From an uncultured Alphaproteobacteria bacterium (GTDB lineage: Bacteria; Pseudomonadota; Alphaproteobacteria; Rhizobiales; Aestuariivirgaceae), in assembly GCA_937872985.1 (NCBI GenBank), contig CALMUW010000114.1:1-45927 (forward strand): a DNA stretch of 45,927 nt, written 5' to 3'. Below the pieces are notes generated by a model. The model ran no database searches. It was not told the DNA's origin and saw only the letters and a list, made by a program, of their open reading frames with translations. The position numbers were made by a program, and so were the translations under genes. This document shows, piece by piece, positions 17,368 to 27,792 of the stretch; within the stretch, counting starts at the first letter, position 1, and each line of letters begins with the position of its first letter.

Positions 17368-18579
17368 CTATTCGTGGCGCAGGGCCTCGATGGGGTCCAG
17401 GCGTGCCGCCTTGCGGGCCGGGAAGAAGCCGAAGATCACACCGATGAGGCCGGAGAAGAAGAAGGCCAGCGCCACCACGCCGGGCTGAACCGTGAAGGGA
17501 ACGCCCATGGCCAGGGTGGCCGCAAAGGCAATGCCAAGGCCCAGGGCAATGCCGATGATGCCGCCGAGCACGGCGAGCACCACGGCCTCCACCAGAAACT
17601 GGGTGAGGACCTGGGCCTCCAGCGCGCCGATGGCCAGGCGGATGCCGATCTCGCGGGTGCGCTCGGTCACCGACACCAGCATGATGTTCATGACGCCGAT
17701 GCCGCCCACCAGCAGCGACACGGCGGCCACCGCGCCAAGCAGCATGGTCATCATGGTGGAGGTGGCGGTCATCATGTTGGCCATCTGGGTCAGGTCGCGC
17801 ACGCTGAAATCATCTTCCTCGCCGGGCTGCACCCGGCGTTCGGCACGCAGCACGTCAACGGCTTCGGCCTGCACCTGGGGAATGGCCTCAGCCGAATTGG
17901 CGGCGATGGCGATGGTGCTGATGCGGGTGCTGCCGGCGACGCGGCGCTGGAAGGTGCGCAGCGGCATGATGACGATGGCGTCCTGATCCGAGCCGAAGGC
18001 CGACTGGCCCTTGCTGTCCAGGAGGCCGATGACGGTGCACGACATCTTGTCGACGCGGAAGGATTCGCCGAGCGGGTCCACCGCGCCGAACAATTCCTTC
18101 TGGATGGTGGTGCCGATGACGCAGGCGGCACTGCCGGAGCGCACCTCGCTGTCGGAGAAGCTGCGGCCCTTGGCAATGGTCCAGTCCTGGGCGGTGAAAT
18201 AGGCATTATCCGTGCCGGTCACGGTGGCGTCATAGTTGGCCGTGCCATAGATGACGCGCACCTGCTTGTTGGCCGAGGGCGCGATGGCGCGCACCTGCGT
18301 GACCTGATTGCGCAGGGCCTCCACCTGGCGGTCGGTGAAGCTGCGGGAGTCGGAGGTGGTGCCGCCGGGACCGAAGGTGGACTGGCCGGGCCGGGCAATG
18401 AGCATGTTGGAGCCGAGCTTGGCGAGGTCGGAGGTGACCTTCCGGGTGGAGCCATTGCCGATGGTGACCATGGCGATGACGGCGGCCACGCCGATGACGA
18501 TGCCCAGCAGGGTGAGCGATGAGCGCAGCACGTTGCGGCGCACCGATTGCAAGGCGAGCTTGAAGGCCTCCCACAGCAT
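17368..18579 (-). CDS. MacB-type ABC transporter permease
   Basis: A 403-aa permease with the MacB/FtsX topology: one N-terminal TM ([19 protein letters not shown]), a large periplasmic MacB_PCD domain (about 45-260), and three C-terminal TMs with [28 protein letters not shown] and ending [16 protein letters not shown]. Unlike E. coli MacB, the ATPase is a separate gene (upstream, overlapping by ATGA). With the adaptor protein it should form a tripartite mechanotransmission exporter using an outer-membrane TolC-type channel encoded elsewhere. The substrate (macrolide, peptide, lipoprotein or siderophore) cannot be told from sequence. It is the last gene of a three-gene operon. Confidence 0.93.
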   Translation of the reverse strand: MLWEAFKLALQSVRRNVLRSSLTLLGIVIGVAAVIAMVTIGNGSTRKVTSDLAKLGSNMLIARPGQSTFGPGGTTSDSRSFTDRQVEALRNQVTQVRAIAPSANKQVRVIYGTANYDATVTGTDNAYFTAQDWTIAKGRSFSDSEVRSGSAACVIGTTIQKELFGAVDPLGESFRVDKMSCTVIGLLDSKGQSAFGSDQDAIVIMPLRTFQRRVAGSTRISTIAIAANSAEAIPQVQAEAVDVLRAERRVQPGEEDDFSVRDLTQMANMMTATSTMMTMLLGAVAAVSLLVGGIGVMNIMLVSVTERTREIGIRLAIGALEAQVLTQFLVEAVVLAVLGGIIGIALGLGIAFAATLAMGVPFTVQPGVVALAFFFSGLIGVIFGFFPARKAARLDPIEALRHE

Positions 18580-19280
18580 CAGGCGGCCCTCCGGTGCGGG
18601 TGATCACTCTCGATGTTGCCATCGCGGAAATGAATCTGCCGGGTGGCATAGTCGGCCATGTCCGGCTCATGCGTCACCATGATGACGGTGATGCCGCGCG
18701 TCTGGTTCAACTCGGTCAGCAGCGCCATGATCTCGTGGCTGCGCTGGCTGTCGAGGTTGCCGGTGGGTTCGTCGGCCAACAGCACCAGCGGATCGGTGAC
18801 GATGGCGCGGGCAATGGCCACACGCTGTTGCTGGCCGCCGGAAAGCTCGGCGGGCGTGTGGCTCTCGCGGCCCTGCAGCCCGACGAGACGGAGCGCCTCG
18901 GCGGCGCGGACATGGCGTTCGCTCCGGGCCATGCCGCGATAGATGAGCGGCAGTTCGACATTCTCCAGCGCCGTGGTGCGGGCCAGAAGATTATAACCCT
19001 GAAAGACAAAGCCGAGATAATTGCGGCGCAGCAGCGCCCGGGCGTCGCGGTTGAGCGCCGTCACATCCACGCCGTTGAAGAAATACTGGCCATGGGTCGG
19101 CTGGTCGAGGCAGCCCATGACGTTCATGGCGGTGGACTTGCCGGAGCCTGACGGCCCCATGACGGCCACGAATTCACCGGGCATGATATCGACATCAACC
19201 CCGGCGAGCGCCCGCACCAGGCCGCCGCCCTCGCCATAGAGCTTCTGGACACCGCGAAAGGCAATGACGGGCAGGGTCAT
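18579..19280 (-). CDS. MacB-type ABC transporter ATP-binding protein
   Basis: A 233-aa ATPase of the LolD/MacB group. Walker A is GPSGSGKST, the Q-loop is in FVFQGYNLL, the signature is [15 protein letters not shown], Walker B is [12 protein letters not shown], and the switch histidine follows in [19 protein letters not shown] is also typical of the MacB/LolD clade. Its stop overlaps the permease start and its own start overlaps the adaptor stop by four bases, so the three subunits are translationally coupled. Confidence 0.95.
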   Translation of the reverse strand: MTLPVIAFRGVQKLYGEGGGLVRALAGVDVDIMPGEFVAVMGPSGSGKSTAMNVMGCLDQPTHGQYFFNGVDVTALNRDARALLRRNYLGFVFQGYNLLARTTALENVELPLIYRGMARSERHVRAAEALRLVGLQGRESHTPAELSGGQQQRVAIARAIVTDPLVLLADEPTGNLDSQRSHEIMALLTELNQTRGITVIMVTHEPDMADYATRQIHFRDGNIESDHPHRRAA

Positions 19281-20560
19281 TTGCTGGTGGCGGAGGAGAG
19301 GATGACCTCATCCCCCTCCTTGAGATCGCCTGCGGTGATGGCCGTCACCTTGCCGTCGGTGGCACCGGTCTTGACCTTCACCGCCACGGGAGAACCATTC
19401 TTCAGGATGTAGACGGTGCCGCTGCCCGCCTCGGGCGCGGTCTGCTTGTCGAAGAAGCCGCGCGGCGGCCGGGGCATGAACAGACGCGACAGTGAAAAGC
19501 CCGGGCTGCGCTCGGTGCGCGGCGGGGCATAGCGCAGCGCCCCATTGGGCACGGCGATGGTGTCCTTCACCTCTTCCACCGTGATCATGGCGGTAGCGGT
19601 CATGCCGGGGCGGAGCAGCAGGTTGGAATTGTCCACCTCGAGAATGGCGGTGTAGGTGACGACGCCATCGGTGGTCTGGGGCGAGAATTCCACCTTGGTG
19701 ATGCGGGCGGGAAAGGATTGGCCGCGATAGGCGTCCACCGTGAAGTTCGCGGTCTGGCCTTCGTGGACCACACCGATGTCAGCCTCATCGACATTGGCCT
19801 CGACCCGCATGTGCTTCAGATCCTCGGCAAGGGTGAAGAGCACCGGCGCCTGCAGCGAGGAGGCCACCGTCTGGCCCGGCTCCACGGCGCGCGACAGCAC
19901 CACGCCATCCACCGGCGAGGCGATGATGGCCTTGCTCAAATCCGTCTGTTGCAGAGTGAGGTCGGCCCTGGCGACATCGACATTGGCCTGGGCGGCGACC
20001 AGCCCGGCATTGGCGCGGTCAGCCGCCGCCCGGGCCGAATCAAGATCCTGATTGGCGTTGATGCCGCGGCTGCGCAGCGTCTGCTGGCGGGTGAGCACCC
20101 TTTCGGTTTCCTTCACCGTGGCCTGCGCCGTCACCGCCTGGGCCTCGGCGGCGGCGACATTGGCCCTTGCCTTGGCAATCTGGGCGGAGAGGCGCTCGGT
20201 GTCGAGCTCGGCCATGGCCTCGCCCTTCTTCACCAGCGAATTGGCATCGACATTGACCTTGCGCACCACGCCGGAGAGTTCGGAGGAGACTTCCACCTTG
20301 GTGGTGGGCTGCACCGTGCCGGTGGCGGTCACCTGCACGGTGATGTCGGATTTTTTCACGGCTTCCGTCTGATAGGTGGTCTTGCTGGCGGTGCCGCCGA
20401 AGAGCCACCAGCCGAGAGCCGCTGCCGCCAGCGCCACGAGAGCCAGCACCAGCCAGCGCCGCCAGCGGACGGGGCCACGCCCGCCCTTGCTCACACCGAG
20501 AGAAGCCTGAACGTCCTCAGGCGTGGGCAGGCTGTGTTTGGTCATTGTGCTCTGGTCCAT
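19277..20560 (-). CDS. Periplasmic adaptor subunit (HlyD/MacA-type membrane fusion protein)
   Basis: A 427-aa adaptor with one N-terminal membrane anchor (WRRWLVLALVALAAAALGWWLF). It then has a barrel-sandwich hybrid (TGTVQPTTKVEVSSELSGVV), an alpha-helical hairpin (about residues 120-210: KARANVAAAEAQAVTAQ...), the second half of the lipoyl-like domain (ASPVDGVVLSRAVEPGQTV), beta-barrel and membrane-proximal domains. It joins the MacB-type permease to an outer-membrane channel. The start is uncertain: ATG at 20560 (MDQSTMTKHSL) or ATG at 20545. A longer frame to 20701 crosses into the divergent gene's leader and is unlikely. First gene of the exporter operon, divergent from the amino-acid binding protein. 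Confidence 0.92.
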   Translation of the reverse strand: MDQSTMTKHSLPTPEDVQASLGVSKGGRGPVRWRRWLVLALVALAAAALGWWLFGGTASKTTYQTEAVKKSDITVQVTATGTVQPTTKVEVSSELSGVVRKVNVDANSLVKKGEAMAELDTERLSAQIAKARANVAAAEAQAVTAQATVKETERVLTRQQTLRSRGINANQDLDSARAAADRANAGLVAAQANVDVARADLTLQQTDLSKAIIASPVDGVVLSRAVEPGQTVASSLQAPVLFTLAEDLKHMRVEANVDEADIGVVHEGQTANFTVDAYRGQSFPARITKVEFSPQTTDGVVTYTAILEVDNSNLLLRPGMTATAMITVEEVKDTIAVPNGALRYAPPRTERSPGFSLSRLFMPRPPRGFFDKQTAPEAGSGTVYILKNGSPVAVKVKTGATDGKVTAITAGDLKEGDEVILSSATSK

Positions 20561-20694
20561 GATAACAGGGACGAATCTAGGCGCTTCATCCGTCGCTTGC
20601 ACCCCCTGCCGGCGATGAAATTCCCGTAACCCCAACGGGTATTTCGCCGCATCTTCGGTCTTGCTTTGGCCGCACGCCCCCGCCACAAGGAGCC

Positions 20695-21495
20695 ATGACA
20701 ACAGCTTTCATGTCCCGCCGGGGCCTTCTGGCTCTTGGCTTCGCCCTTTTCGCCTCCCCTGCGGGGGCCGAGCCGCGCCACCTCATCGTGGCGACCGAAG
20801 GGGCCTATCCGCCCTATAATTTCGTTGCCCCCGATGGCTCCTTGCAGGGCTTCGATGTGGATTTCGCCAAGGCGCTGTGCGTGAAGCTCGAGGCCCAGTG
20901 CGACATCATCCAGCAGAACTGGGACGGCATGATCCCGGCGCTCATCGCCAAGAAATACGATCTCATGGTAGCCTCCATGGCCATCCTGCCGGAACGCGAA
21001 AAGCAGATCGCCTTTTCCATCCCCTATTATCAGGGGCCGACGGCGCTGATCATGGTGAAGGACGCCGGCATGGCGCTGGGCGCCGATGGCCATGCCACGG
21101 CGGAGGCCATGGCGGGCAAGCGCGTGGGGGTGCAGATCGGCACGGTCTACGAAAAATTCGTGCGCCGGGAATGGCCCAGGGCGGAAGTGCTGACCTATGA
21201 CACCGCCGACAATGCCGACTCCGACCTGCGGGCGGGGCGCATCGACGCGCGTCTCGATGATTACATCGTGCTGCGCCAGAGCCTGCTGTCGGCAGAGGAA
21301 AAGGGCGCCTATGAGCGAGTGGGCAAGATCTGGGGCGGGGCGCCCTTCGGCTCGCGCGGCCAGGGCGTGGGCCTGAGGCAGGAGGACGTGGCGCTGAAGG
21401 CGGCGGTGGACAAGGCCATTCTGGCCATGCGCGCGGACGGCACCTACAGGGCCATCAACGACAAATATTTCGATTTCGACATCTATCAGCCGTGA
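20695..21495 (+). CDS. Amino-acid ABC transporter substrate-binding protein (family 3)
   Basis: A 266-aa periplasmic binding protein of the lysine/arginine/ornithine-glutamine group. The signal peptide ends near SPAGA-EP and carries an SRRGLLALGF segment that could be Tat-type. Two alpha/beta lobes follow: EGAYPPYNFVAPDGSLQGFDVDFAKAL, the MVASMAILPEREKQIAFSIPYY hinge, KRVGVQIGTVYEKFV, DLRAGRIDARLDD and MRADGTYRAINDKYF. No permease or ATPase gene is adjacent, so it is an orphan here and may feed a transporter encoded elsewhere. AAGGAG (20687-20692) is only two bases before the ATG at 20695, too close for comfort; ATG 20710 is the alternative. Confidence 0.9.
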   Translation: MTTAFMSRRGLLALGFALFASPAGAEPRHLIVATEGAYPPYNFVAPDGSLQGFDVDFAKALCVKLEAQCDIIQQNWDGMIPALIAKKYDLMVASMAILPEREKQIAFSIPYYQGPTALIMVKDAGMALGADGHATAEAMAGKRVGVQIGTVYEKFVRREWPRAEVLTYDTADNADSDLRAGRIDARLDDYIVLRQSLLSAEEKGAYERVGKIWGGAPFGSRGQGVGLRQEDVALKAAVDKAILAMRADGTYRAINDKYFDFDIYQP

Positions 21496-21514
21496 GGCTT
21501 CATAGCGCCGCATG

Positions 21515-21543
21515 AAAAAGCCCGGCAGAGCTGCCGGGCTTTT
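21515..21543. terminator. Bidirectional rho-independent terminator
   Basis: AAAAAGCCCGGCAG and CTGCCGGGCTTTT form a near-perfect inverted repeat with a two-base loop. A- and T-runs on both sides let it serve the binding-protein gene on the plus strand and gcvP on the minus strand, which converge here. Confidence 0.9.
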
Positions 21544-21564
21544 CGTTGGTGCCGGGTGTGCCGG

Positions 21565-24459
21565 TCAGTCGTCCATGTAGTTGGACGGTGACGGGCAGGT
21601 GCAGACGAGATTGCGGTCGCCGAAGACATTGTCCACGCGGCCCACGGGCGGCCAGAACTTCTGGTTCGGATAGCCCTTGAGCGGGAAGAAGGCCTGGTCC
21701 CTGGAATAGGGATGGCTCCAGTCGCCGAGCAGTTGATCGTGGGTATGGGGCGCATTCTTCAGCACGTTGTCGGTGCGGTCGGCGGCCCCCCTTTCCACCG
21801 CGTCGATTTCCTTGCGGATCTCGATCATGGCGTCGCAGAAGCGGTCCAGTTCGCGCTTGTCCTCGGATTCGGTCGGCTCGATCATCAGCGTGTCGGGCAC
21901 GGGGAAGGACATGGTGGGGGCATGGAAGCCATAGTCCACCAGACGCTTGGCCACATCCTCCACCGACAGCCCGGTGCGCTCCTTCAGCCAGCGCAGGTCG
22001 ATGATGCATTCATGGGCCACGAAGCCGCCGGGGCCGGTGTAGAGCACGGGGTAATGGGGGTTAAGCCGCCGGGCGATGTAATTGGCGTTGAGGATCGCCA
22101 GTTTGGTGGCGCGCGCCAGACCCATCCCGCCCATCATCACCATGTAGGCCCAGGAAATGGGAACAACCGAGGCCGAGCCCCAGGGCGAGGCCGAGACCGC
22201 GCCCACGCCCTTCTTCCTGGCCTTGGGATTGACCGAGGGCACCACGGCATGGCCGGGCAGGAAGGGTGCCAGATGGGCCTTGACGCCGATGGGACCGACG
22301 CCGGGGCCGCCGCCGCCATGGGGAATGGCGAAGGTCTTGTGCAGGTTCATGTGGCAGACGTCGGCCCCCAGTTCGGCGGGCCGCACCAGGCCCACCTGCG
22401 CATTGAGGTTGGCACCGTCGAGATAGACCTGGCCGCCATGCTTGTGGACGATCTGGCAGATGTCCTTGATGGCTTCCTCGAAGACGCCATGGGTGGAGGG
22501 ATAGGTGATCATCAGCGCGGCCAGGGTCTTGGCGTGTTCCCTGGCCTTGGCTTGCAAATCGGCCACCTCCACATTGCCGTGCTCGTCGCAGGCCACCACC
22601 ACCACCTTCATGCCCGCCATGACGGCGGAGGCCGGGTTGGTGCCATGGGCCGAGATGGGAATGAGGCAGACATCGCGCTGGCCTGCCCCACGCGACTGAT
22701 GATAGCCGCGAATGGCGAGCAGGCCCGCATATTCGCCCTGTGACCCGGCATTGGGCTGGAGCGACACGGCATCAAAGCCAGTGATGGCGCAGAGCATCTC
22801 CTCGGTTTCGGCGAAGAGCTGGGCATAGCCCTTGGCCTGCGCCAGCGGCGCGAAGGGATGAAGCTGGGAGAAGGCGCGCCAGGTGATGGGGATCATCTCG
22901 GTGGTGGCGTTGAGCTTCATGGTGCAGGAGCCCAGCGGGATCATGGCCTGGTCCAGCGCCACGTCCTTCACCTGGAGATGGCGGAGGTAGCGCAACATCT
23001 GGGTTTCAGAGCGATGGCTGTTGAACACCGGATGGGTGAGATAGGAGGTGGTGCGCTCCAGACCCTTGGGAATGACATCGCCCAGCTTCCTTTCAAGGTC
23101 AGCGAGGGCCGGGGCCTTCTTGCGCGCCGGCGCAAAGGCGGCAAGCACCGCTTCCAGTTCCGAAGCGCGCTGGCTTTCGTCGAAGGCGACGCCCACGGTG
23201 TCGGCGTCGATATAGCGGATGTTGATGCGTTTCTTCGCGGCGGCGGCCACCAGGGCCTTGGCCTTGCCCCTGGCGATGACCGTCACCGTGTCGAAGAAGT
23301 TTGGCGTGGCCAGCATGTAGCCCATGCCCGCCACACCGGCGGCAAAGAGCTTGGCCATGTGGTGGGCGCGGGCGGCGATTTTACGGATGCCCTCCGGCCC
23401 GTGATAGACCGCATACATGGCGGCCATGACGGCGAGCAGCACCTGCGCGGTGCAGATGTTCGACGTCGCCTTTTCGCGGCGGATGTGCTGTTCGCGGGTC
23501 TGCATGGCCATGCGCAGCGCCTGGCGCCCGCGCGAATCCACCGAAACGCCGATCAGGCGGCCCGGCATGGCGCGCTTGTACTCATCCTTGGTGGCGAAGA
23601 AGCCGGCAGAGGGGCCGCCATAGCCCATGGGCACGCCGAAGCGCTGGCTTGATCCCACGGCAATGTCGGCACCGAGTTCACCGGGCGGCGTCAACAGCGC
23701 CAGCGCCAGAAGATCGGTGGCCATGATGGCGAGCGCGCCCGCCGCATGGAGCTTCGCGATGACCGCACGGGGATCGCGGATCATGCCGGAGGAGCCGGGA
23801 TAGGAGATGAGTGCCGCGAAGACCTGATCGGCCTTCAACTCCGTTGCCGGGTCGCCCACCACCACCTGATAGCCGAAGGAGTCGGCGCGCGTCCGGATGA
23901 CGCCGAGGGTTTGCGGGTGGGTGTCGGCGTCGACGAAGAAGGTGTTGGAATCCGATTTCGCCACGCGCCTGGCCATGGCCATGGCCTCGGCGGCGGCGGT
24001 TGCCTCGTCGAGCAGCGAGGCATTGGCAATGCCCAGCCCCGTGAGGTCGATCACCATCTGCTGGTAGTTGAGCAGCGCCTCCAGCCGGCCCTGGCTCACC
24101 TCGGCCTGATAGGGCGTATAGGCGGTGTACCAGCCGGGGTTCTCGGTCACATTGCGCAGGATGACCTTGGGCGTGATGGTGCCGTAATAGCCCTGGCCGA
24201 TCATGTTGACGAAGACCTGGTTCTTCTCCGCCATGGTGCGCAGCCGCGTCAGGGCATCGCGCTCGGACAGGCCGGGGGCGATGGCCAGCGGCTTCTTCGC
24301 CCGGATGGCCCTGGGCACCACCTGACCGATGAAGTCATCCAGCGAGCTGGCCCCCACCTCGCGCAACATCACCTTGATGTCGGCGTCATTGGGGCCGATG
24401 TGGCGCGGAATGAAATCCTGGCCGGGTTCGAAATCAGCAAGGGTCTGGCGCGGGGCCAT
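21565..24459 (-). CDS. gcvP: Glycine decarboxylase P protein (single chain)
   Basis: A 964-aa PLP enzyme of the glycine cleavage system. It decarboxylates glycine and passes the aminomethyl group to lipoyl-GcvH. It is the fused form: the N-terminal half begins at [10 protein letters not shown] and contains MIGQGYYGT and the [15 protein letters not shown] motif; the C-terminal half has [10 protein letters not shown], the PLP lysine Lys708 in NLHKTF, and the glycine-rich [13 protein letters not shown] loop. The length agrees with fused GcvP (about 950). It is third in gcvT-gcvH-gcvP behind the glycine riboswitch, 39 bp after gcvH. It ends at a shared terminator. Confidence 0.97.
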   Translation of the reverse strand: MAPRQTLADFEPGQDFIPRHIGPNDADIKVMLREVGASSLDDFIGQVVPRAIRAKKPLAIAPGLSERDALTRLRTMAEKNQVFVNMIGQGYYGTITPKVILRNVTENPGWYTAYTPYQAEVSQGRLEALLNYQQMVIDLTGLGIANASLLDEATAAAEAMAMARRVAKSDSNTFFVDADTHPQTLGVIRTRADSFGYQVVVGDPATELKADQVFAALISYPGSSGMIRDPRAVIAKLHAAGALAIMATDLLALALLTPPGELGADIAVGSSQRFGVPMGYGGPSAGFFATKDEYKRAMPGRLIGVSVDSRGRQALRMAMQTREQHIRREKATSNICTAQVLLAVMAAMYAVYHGPEGIRKIAARAHHMAKLFAAGVAGMGYMLATPNFFDTVTVIARGKAKALVAAAAKKRINIRYIDADTVGVAFDESQRASELEAVLAAFAPARKKAPALADLERKLGDVIPKGLERTTSYLTHPVFNSHRSETQMLRYLRHLQVKDVALDQAMIPLGSCTMKLNATTEMIPITWRAFSQLHPFAPLAQAKGYAQLFAETEEMLCAITGFDAVSLQPNAGSQGEYAGLLAIRGYHQSRGAGQRDVCLIPISAHGTNPASAVMAGMKVVVVACDEHGNVEVADLQAKAREHAKTLAALMITYPSTHGVFEEAIKDICQIVHKHGGQVYLDGANLNAQVGLVRPAELGADVCHMNLHKTFAIPHGGGGPGVGPIGVKAHLAPFLPGHAVVPSVNPKARKKGVGAVSASPWGSASVVPISWAYMVMMGGMGLARATKLAILNANYIARRLNPHYPVLYTGPGGFVAHECIIDLRWLKERTGLSVEDVAKRLVDYGFHAPTMSFPVPDTLMIEPTESEDKRELDRFCDAMIEIRKEIDAVERGAADRTDNVLKNAPHTHDQLLGDWSHPYSRDQAFFPLKGYPNQKFWPPVGRVDNVFGDRNLVCTCPSPSNYMDD

Positions 24460-24498
24460 GATGTGCTCCTCGGTGGGGGGATCAGGAATGTCTATGGA

Positions 24499-24867
24499 TC
24501 AGCCGGCGGCGAAGGCGTCGTAGGCGGCCTTGTCCATGAGTTCGTCGAGGTCGCCGGGGTTGGCAACCTTGACCTTCATGAACCAGCCGTCGCCTTCGGC
24601 GGCGCGGTTGACCAGCGCGGGGTCGGCCTCAAGCGCGCTGTTCACCGCCACCACCTCGCCCGAGACCGGGGCATAGACCTCGGAGGCCGCCTTGACGCTT
24701 TCCACCACGGCGGCGTTGCCACCCTTGGACACCTTGTTGCCCACCTTGGGCAGTTCCACGAAGACGACATCGCCCAACTGCTCCTGGGCGTGGTTGGTGA
24801 TGCCGATGGTGGCGATGCCGCCCTCCATCTTCACCCACTCATGATCCTTGCTGAACTTGACGCTCAT
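24499..24867 (-). CDS. gcvH: Glycine cleavage system H protein
   Basis: A 122-aa lipoyl carrier protein that shuttles the aminomethyl and dihydrolipoyl intermediates among P, T and L proteins. The lipoylation lysine is Lys59 in [12 protein letters not shown], in the beta-hairpin of the domain. [17 protein letters not shown] and the C-terminal [10 protein letters not shown] are also conserved. The ribosome site AGGAGAAA overlaps the gcvT stop, nine bases separating the two genes, so the pair is tightly coupled. The lipoamide dehydrogenase L protein is not encoded here. Confidence 0.97.
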   Translation of the reverse strand: MSVKFSKDHEWVKMEGGIATIGITNHAQEQLGDVVFVELPKVGNKVSKGGNAAVVESVKAASEVYAPVSGEVVAVNSALEADPALVNRAAEGDGWFMKVKVANPGDLDELMDKAAYDAFAAG

Positions 24868-24876
24868 GACTTTCTC

Positions 24877-26007
24877 CTAGCGCTTGAAACGGTTGGGAAC
24901 AAAGGGAAGGGCAACCACGGTGGCGGGCATGGCATTGCCCCTGACCATGAGATTGACTTTGGTGCCGGGGCTGGCGGAAGCGGTGGCGACATAGCCCATG
25001 GCCACGGGACCGCCCACGGTGGGGCCGAAGCCGCCGGAGGTGATGGTGCCGATCTTCTCGCCCGCATCGCTGGTGATCTCGGTGCCGTCGCGGGCGGGGG
25101 CGCGGCCCTCGGGCCTGATGCCGACCCTTTTGCGCGCGACCCCTTCAGTCAGGTCGCGGGTGACGCGGGCGGCACCCTCATAGTTGGCTTCGGCGCGGCG
25201 GTGCCTGGCAATGGACCACATGAGCCCCGCCTCCACCGGCGAGGTGGTCTCGTCAATGTCGTGACCATAGAGGCAGAGGCCGCCTTCGAGACGGAGCGAG
25301 TCGCGCGCGCCAAGCCCGATGGGCTTCACCCGCTCATCCGCCAGGAGCAGCCGCCAGAGCTTCACCGCGTCATCATTCCGCACCGAAATCTCAAAGCCGT
25401 CCTCGCCGGTGTAGCCGGAGCGCGAAACCTGCAGCGGCATGCCCTGAACAGTCACCAGTGCCGAGCGCATGAAGGGAAGATCAGCGAGTTGCGGCGCAAG
25501 CCCGGCCATCACGGCTTCCGCCTTTGGCCCCTGAAGGGCGAGAAGCGCCAGATCATCGCGGCGGATGAGCTTCAGACCCTTGGGCAGACGCTGGGAAATG
25601 TGGCCATAGTCATGGTCCTTGCGCGCGGCATTGACCACCACATAGACCGGACCCTTCTCGCCAGACTTGAGCGAATGGGTGACCATGAGGTCATCGAGGA
25701 TGCCGCCCGCCGCACTCAGCAGTTGCGAATAGCGCTGCTGGCCGGGAACGAGGCTTCTGATGTCGGCGGGCACGATCCTTTCCAGGGCCGCCGCCACGGT
25801 GGCGAAATCGCCGCCGGTGATGAAGCACTGGCCCATGTGCGAGACATCGAAGAGGCCCGCGCTGTCGCGGGTCCAGTTGTGCTCGGCCATGATGCCTGCG
25901 GGATATTGCACCGGCATGTCGTAGCCTGCGAAGGGCACGACACGGGCACCAAGGGCCACATGCTCGTCATAGAGGGGGGTGCGTTTTGAGGATGGGCTGC
26001 TCATCAT
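24877..26007 (-). CDS. gcvT: Aminomethyltransferase (glycine cleavage T protein)
   Basis: A 376-aa tetrahydrofolate-dependent T protein. It takes the methylene group from aminomethyl-lipoyl-GcvH to give 5,10-methylene-THF and ammonia. Recognisable are PVQYPAGIMAEH, GLFDVSHMGQ with the folate-site residues, SRSGYTGEDGFEI, LGARDSLRLEGGLCLYGHD and the C-terminal barrel with GTITSGGFGPTVGG. The start at 26007 (tandem ATGs, MMSSPSSKRTPLYDEH) has GGAG five bases upstream. The frame is open further, but that would run through the riboswitch region. First gene after the glycine riboswitch. Confidence 0.96.
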   Translation of the reverse strand: MMSSPSSKRTPLYDEHVALGARVVPFAGYDMPVQYPAGIMAEHNWTRDSAGLFDVSHMGQCFITGGDFATVAAALERIVPADIRSLVPGQQRYSQLLSAAGGILDDLMVTHSLKSGEKGPVYVVVNAARKDHDYGHISQRLPKGLKLIRRDDLALLALQGPKAEAVMAGLAPQLADLPFMRSALVTVQGMPLQVSRSGYTGEDGFEISVRNDDAVKLWRLLLADERVKPIGLGARDSLRLEGGLCLYGHDIDETTSPVEAGLMWSIARHRRAEANYEGAARVTRDLTEGVARKRVGIRPEGRAPARDGTEITSDAGEKIGTITSGGFGPTVGGPVAMGYVATASASPGTKVNLMVRGNAMPATVVALPFVPNRFKR

Positions 26008-26053
26008 CAGATCTCCACAAGGTTTGGCGCGGCCCGGCGGCTGCCAGACCTGC

Positions 26054-26256
26054 CCCTCTGTATGAGACCTGAGAGATTTCACGGGGTTTCGGGTATCGTG
26101 TCACCCGCCCGCTTGCTCCTTCGGTGAGGGTCCGGTTGCCCGGGCCCTGCTCTCCAGATTCTGTCTTCTCCTCACGCGGTCCTTTGGCCTGAGAGTTTCC
26201 GGGGCGGTTGCTCCTTCGGCGCCGGGTGTTCCCACCCAATCTCTCCCGCGGCGGGA
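26054..26256 (-). promoter_or_regulatory. Tandem glycine riboswitch controlling gcvTHP
   Basis: Read on the minus strand, two glycine aptamers follow each other. Aptamer 1 has GGGAGAG, the core CCGAAGGAGCAA, and ends ACTCTCAGGCCAAAGGACCG. Aptamer 2 has CTGGAGAG, again CCGAAGGAGCAA, and ends ATCTCTCAGGT before the GACAGAGG-like exit. A short linker joins them. About 46 nt then lead to the gcvT start. Cooperative glycine binding turning on gcv expression is established for this class. The leader explains most of the 358-bp gap to ispH. Confidence 0.93.
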
Positions 26257-26365
26257 GTTACGCGAACGGCGCGAACCTAGTCCCATGGGCGATTAAGTCA
26301 AGGGGCGGCGGCGGGCTGGGGATGGCCGCATTGACAGGCTGCCGCCCTTCCCCCATGTAGCCGCC

Positions 26366-27328
26366 ATGGCCCTTCCGCCCCTCACCATTGTGCTGGCGGC
26401 CCCGCGCGGTTTCTGCGCCGGGGTGGTGCGCGCCATCGACATCGTGGAACGGGCGCTCCGCCTCCATGGCGCGCCGGTCTATGTGCGCCACGAGATCGTG
26501 CATAACAAATATGTGGTCGATGACCTGAAGGCCAAGGGCGCCATCTTCGTCGATGAACTGGATCAGGTGCCCGATGGCGACCGGCCGGTGATCTTCTCGG
26601 CCCATGGTGTGCCCCGGTCGGTGCCCGCCGCCGCGCGCCGCCGCCACCTGCACCAGATCGACGCCACCTGCCCCCTCGTCACCAAGGTGCACATGGAGGC
26701 CGCTCGCCACCATGAGGAAGGTTTGCACATCATCCTCATCGGCCATCGCGGCCACCCGGAGGTGATCGGCACCATGGGGCAATTGCCCGCCGGCGCGGTG
26801 ACGCTGATCGAGACGGCGGCGGAGGCCGAGGGTCTTGCCCCCGCCGATCCCCGGCGGCTTGCCTATGTCACCCAGACCACGCTGTCGGTGGATGACACGC
26901 GCGCCGTGATCGAGGTGTTGCAGCGGCGCTTTCCCGGCATCGCCGGACCGGCGCGCGAGGACATCTGCTATGCCACCACCAACCGGCAGGAGGCGGTGAA
27001 GGAAATCGCCGCGCGCGTTGATCTGCTGGTGGTGGTGGGGGCGCCCAATTCATCCAATTCCAAACGTCTGGTGGAGGTGGCCGAGCGCAGCGGCTGCCCG
27101 CGTGCGCTGCTGGTGCAGCGCGCCGCCGAGCTGGACTGGCCCACCCTTCAGGGCCTTGGCACCATCGGCATTACCGCCGGGGCTTCCGCGCCGGAGGTTC
27201 TGGTCAACGAGATCATCGACGCCTTCCGCACCCACTATGAGGTGACGCTGGCGACGGTGCGCCTGCGCGAGGAGAATGTCTCCTTCAAGCTGCCGCGGGC
27301 CCTGCGCGATGCCGAAGGCCCGGCATGA
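26366..27328 (+). CDS. ispH: 4-hydroxy-3-methylbut-2-enyl diphosphate reductase
   Basis: A 320-aa iron-sulfur enzyme for the last step of the MEP isoprenoid pathway, giving IPP and DMAPP. The three cluster ligands are Cys17 (GFCAGV), Cys102 (ATCPLV) and Cys201 (ICYATTNRQ). Substrate residues His42, His80, the catalytic Glu132 in GHPEVIGT, and the SSNSKRL segment are all present. The N-terminus is the normal short one. It is divergent from the gcv operon and overlaps rnhA by four bases (ATGA), so the pair is co-transcribed, an association I recall from other alphaproteobacteria. Confidence 0.97.
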   Translation: MALPPLTIVLAAPRGFCAGVVRAIDIVERALRLHGAPVYVRHEIVHNKYVVDDLKAKGAIFVDELDQVPDGDRPVIFSAHGVPRSVPAAARRRHLHQIDATCPLVTKVHMEAARHHEEGLHIILIGHRGHPEVIGTMGQLPAGAVTLIETAAEAEGLAPADPRRLAYVTQTTLSVDDTRAVIEVLQRRFPGIAGPAREDICYATTNRQEAVKEIAARVDLLVVVGAPNSSNSKRLVEVAERSGCPRALLVQRAAELDWPTLQGLGTIGITAGASAPEVLVNEIIDAFRTHYEVTLATVRLREENVSFKLPRALRDAEGPA

Positions 27329-27792
27329 GTGTGGTCATTATCCACACGGACGGCGCATGCTCCGGCAATCCCGGCCCCGGCGGCTGGGGGGCGATCCTTG
27401 ATTACAAGGGCAAGCGCCGCGAGCTTTGCGGCGGCGAGGAACTGACCACCAACAACCGCATGGAATTGATGGCGGCCATCGTGGCGCTGGAAACCCTGAC
27501 CCGGCCCTGCACCGTCGAGATGCATGTGGACTCGGTCTACGTGAAGGACGGCATCGGCAAGTGGATTCACGGCTGGAAGCGCAACGGCTGGAAGACCGCC
27601 GACAAGAAGCCGGTGAAGAACCTCGACCTGTGGCAGAGGCTCGATGCCGCCATCGCGCGCCACGACATTTCCTGGCACTGGGTGAAGGGCCACGCCGGCC
27701 ACGACGACAATGAGCGCGCCGACGCCTTGGCGCGCCAGGGCATGGCGCCCTTCAAGCCGCAAGGCCCGGCGGAACCTGGGGCAGAGGCTTAA
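27325..27792 (+). CDS. rnhA: Ribonuclease HI
   Basis: A 155-aa type I RNase H that degrades the RNA of RNA-DNA hybrids, such as R-loops and primer remnants. The metal-binding residues line up with E. coli: Asp9 ([16 protein letters not shown]), Glu47 (NNRMELMA), Asp69 (HVDSVYV) and Asp133 (NERADALA). The basic handle region, [21 protein letters not shown], is present. Its ATG overlaps the ispH stop. Its own stop codon shares bases with the stop of the converging peroxiredoxin gene (27789-27792). Confidence 0.97.
   Translation: MSVVIIHTDGACSGNPGPGGWGAILDYKGKRRELCGGEELTTNNRMELMAAIVALETLTRPCTVEMHVDSVYVKDGIGKWIHGWKRNGWKTADKKPVKNLDLWQRLDAAIARHDISWHWVKGHAGHDDNERADALARQGMAPFKPQGPAEPGAEA

Noticed and set aside
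23746..25989. A 747-codon plus-strand frame opposite gcvP/gcvH/gcvT
   Set aside because: Antisense shadow of three certain genes with no recognisable domain.
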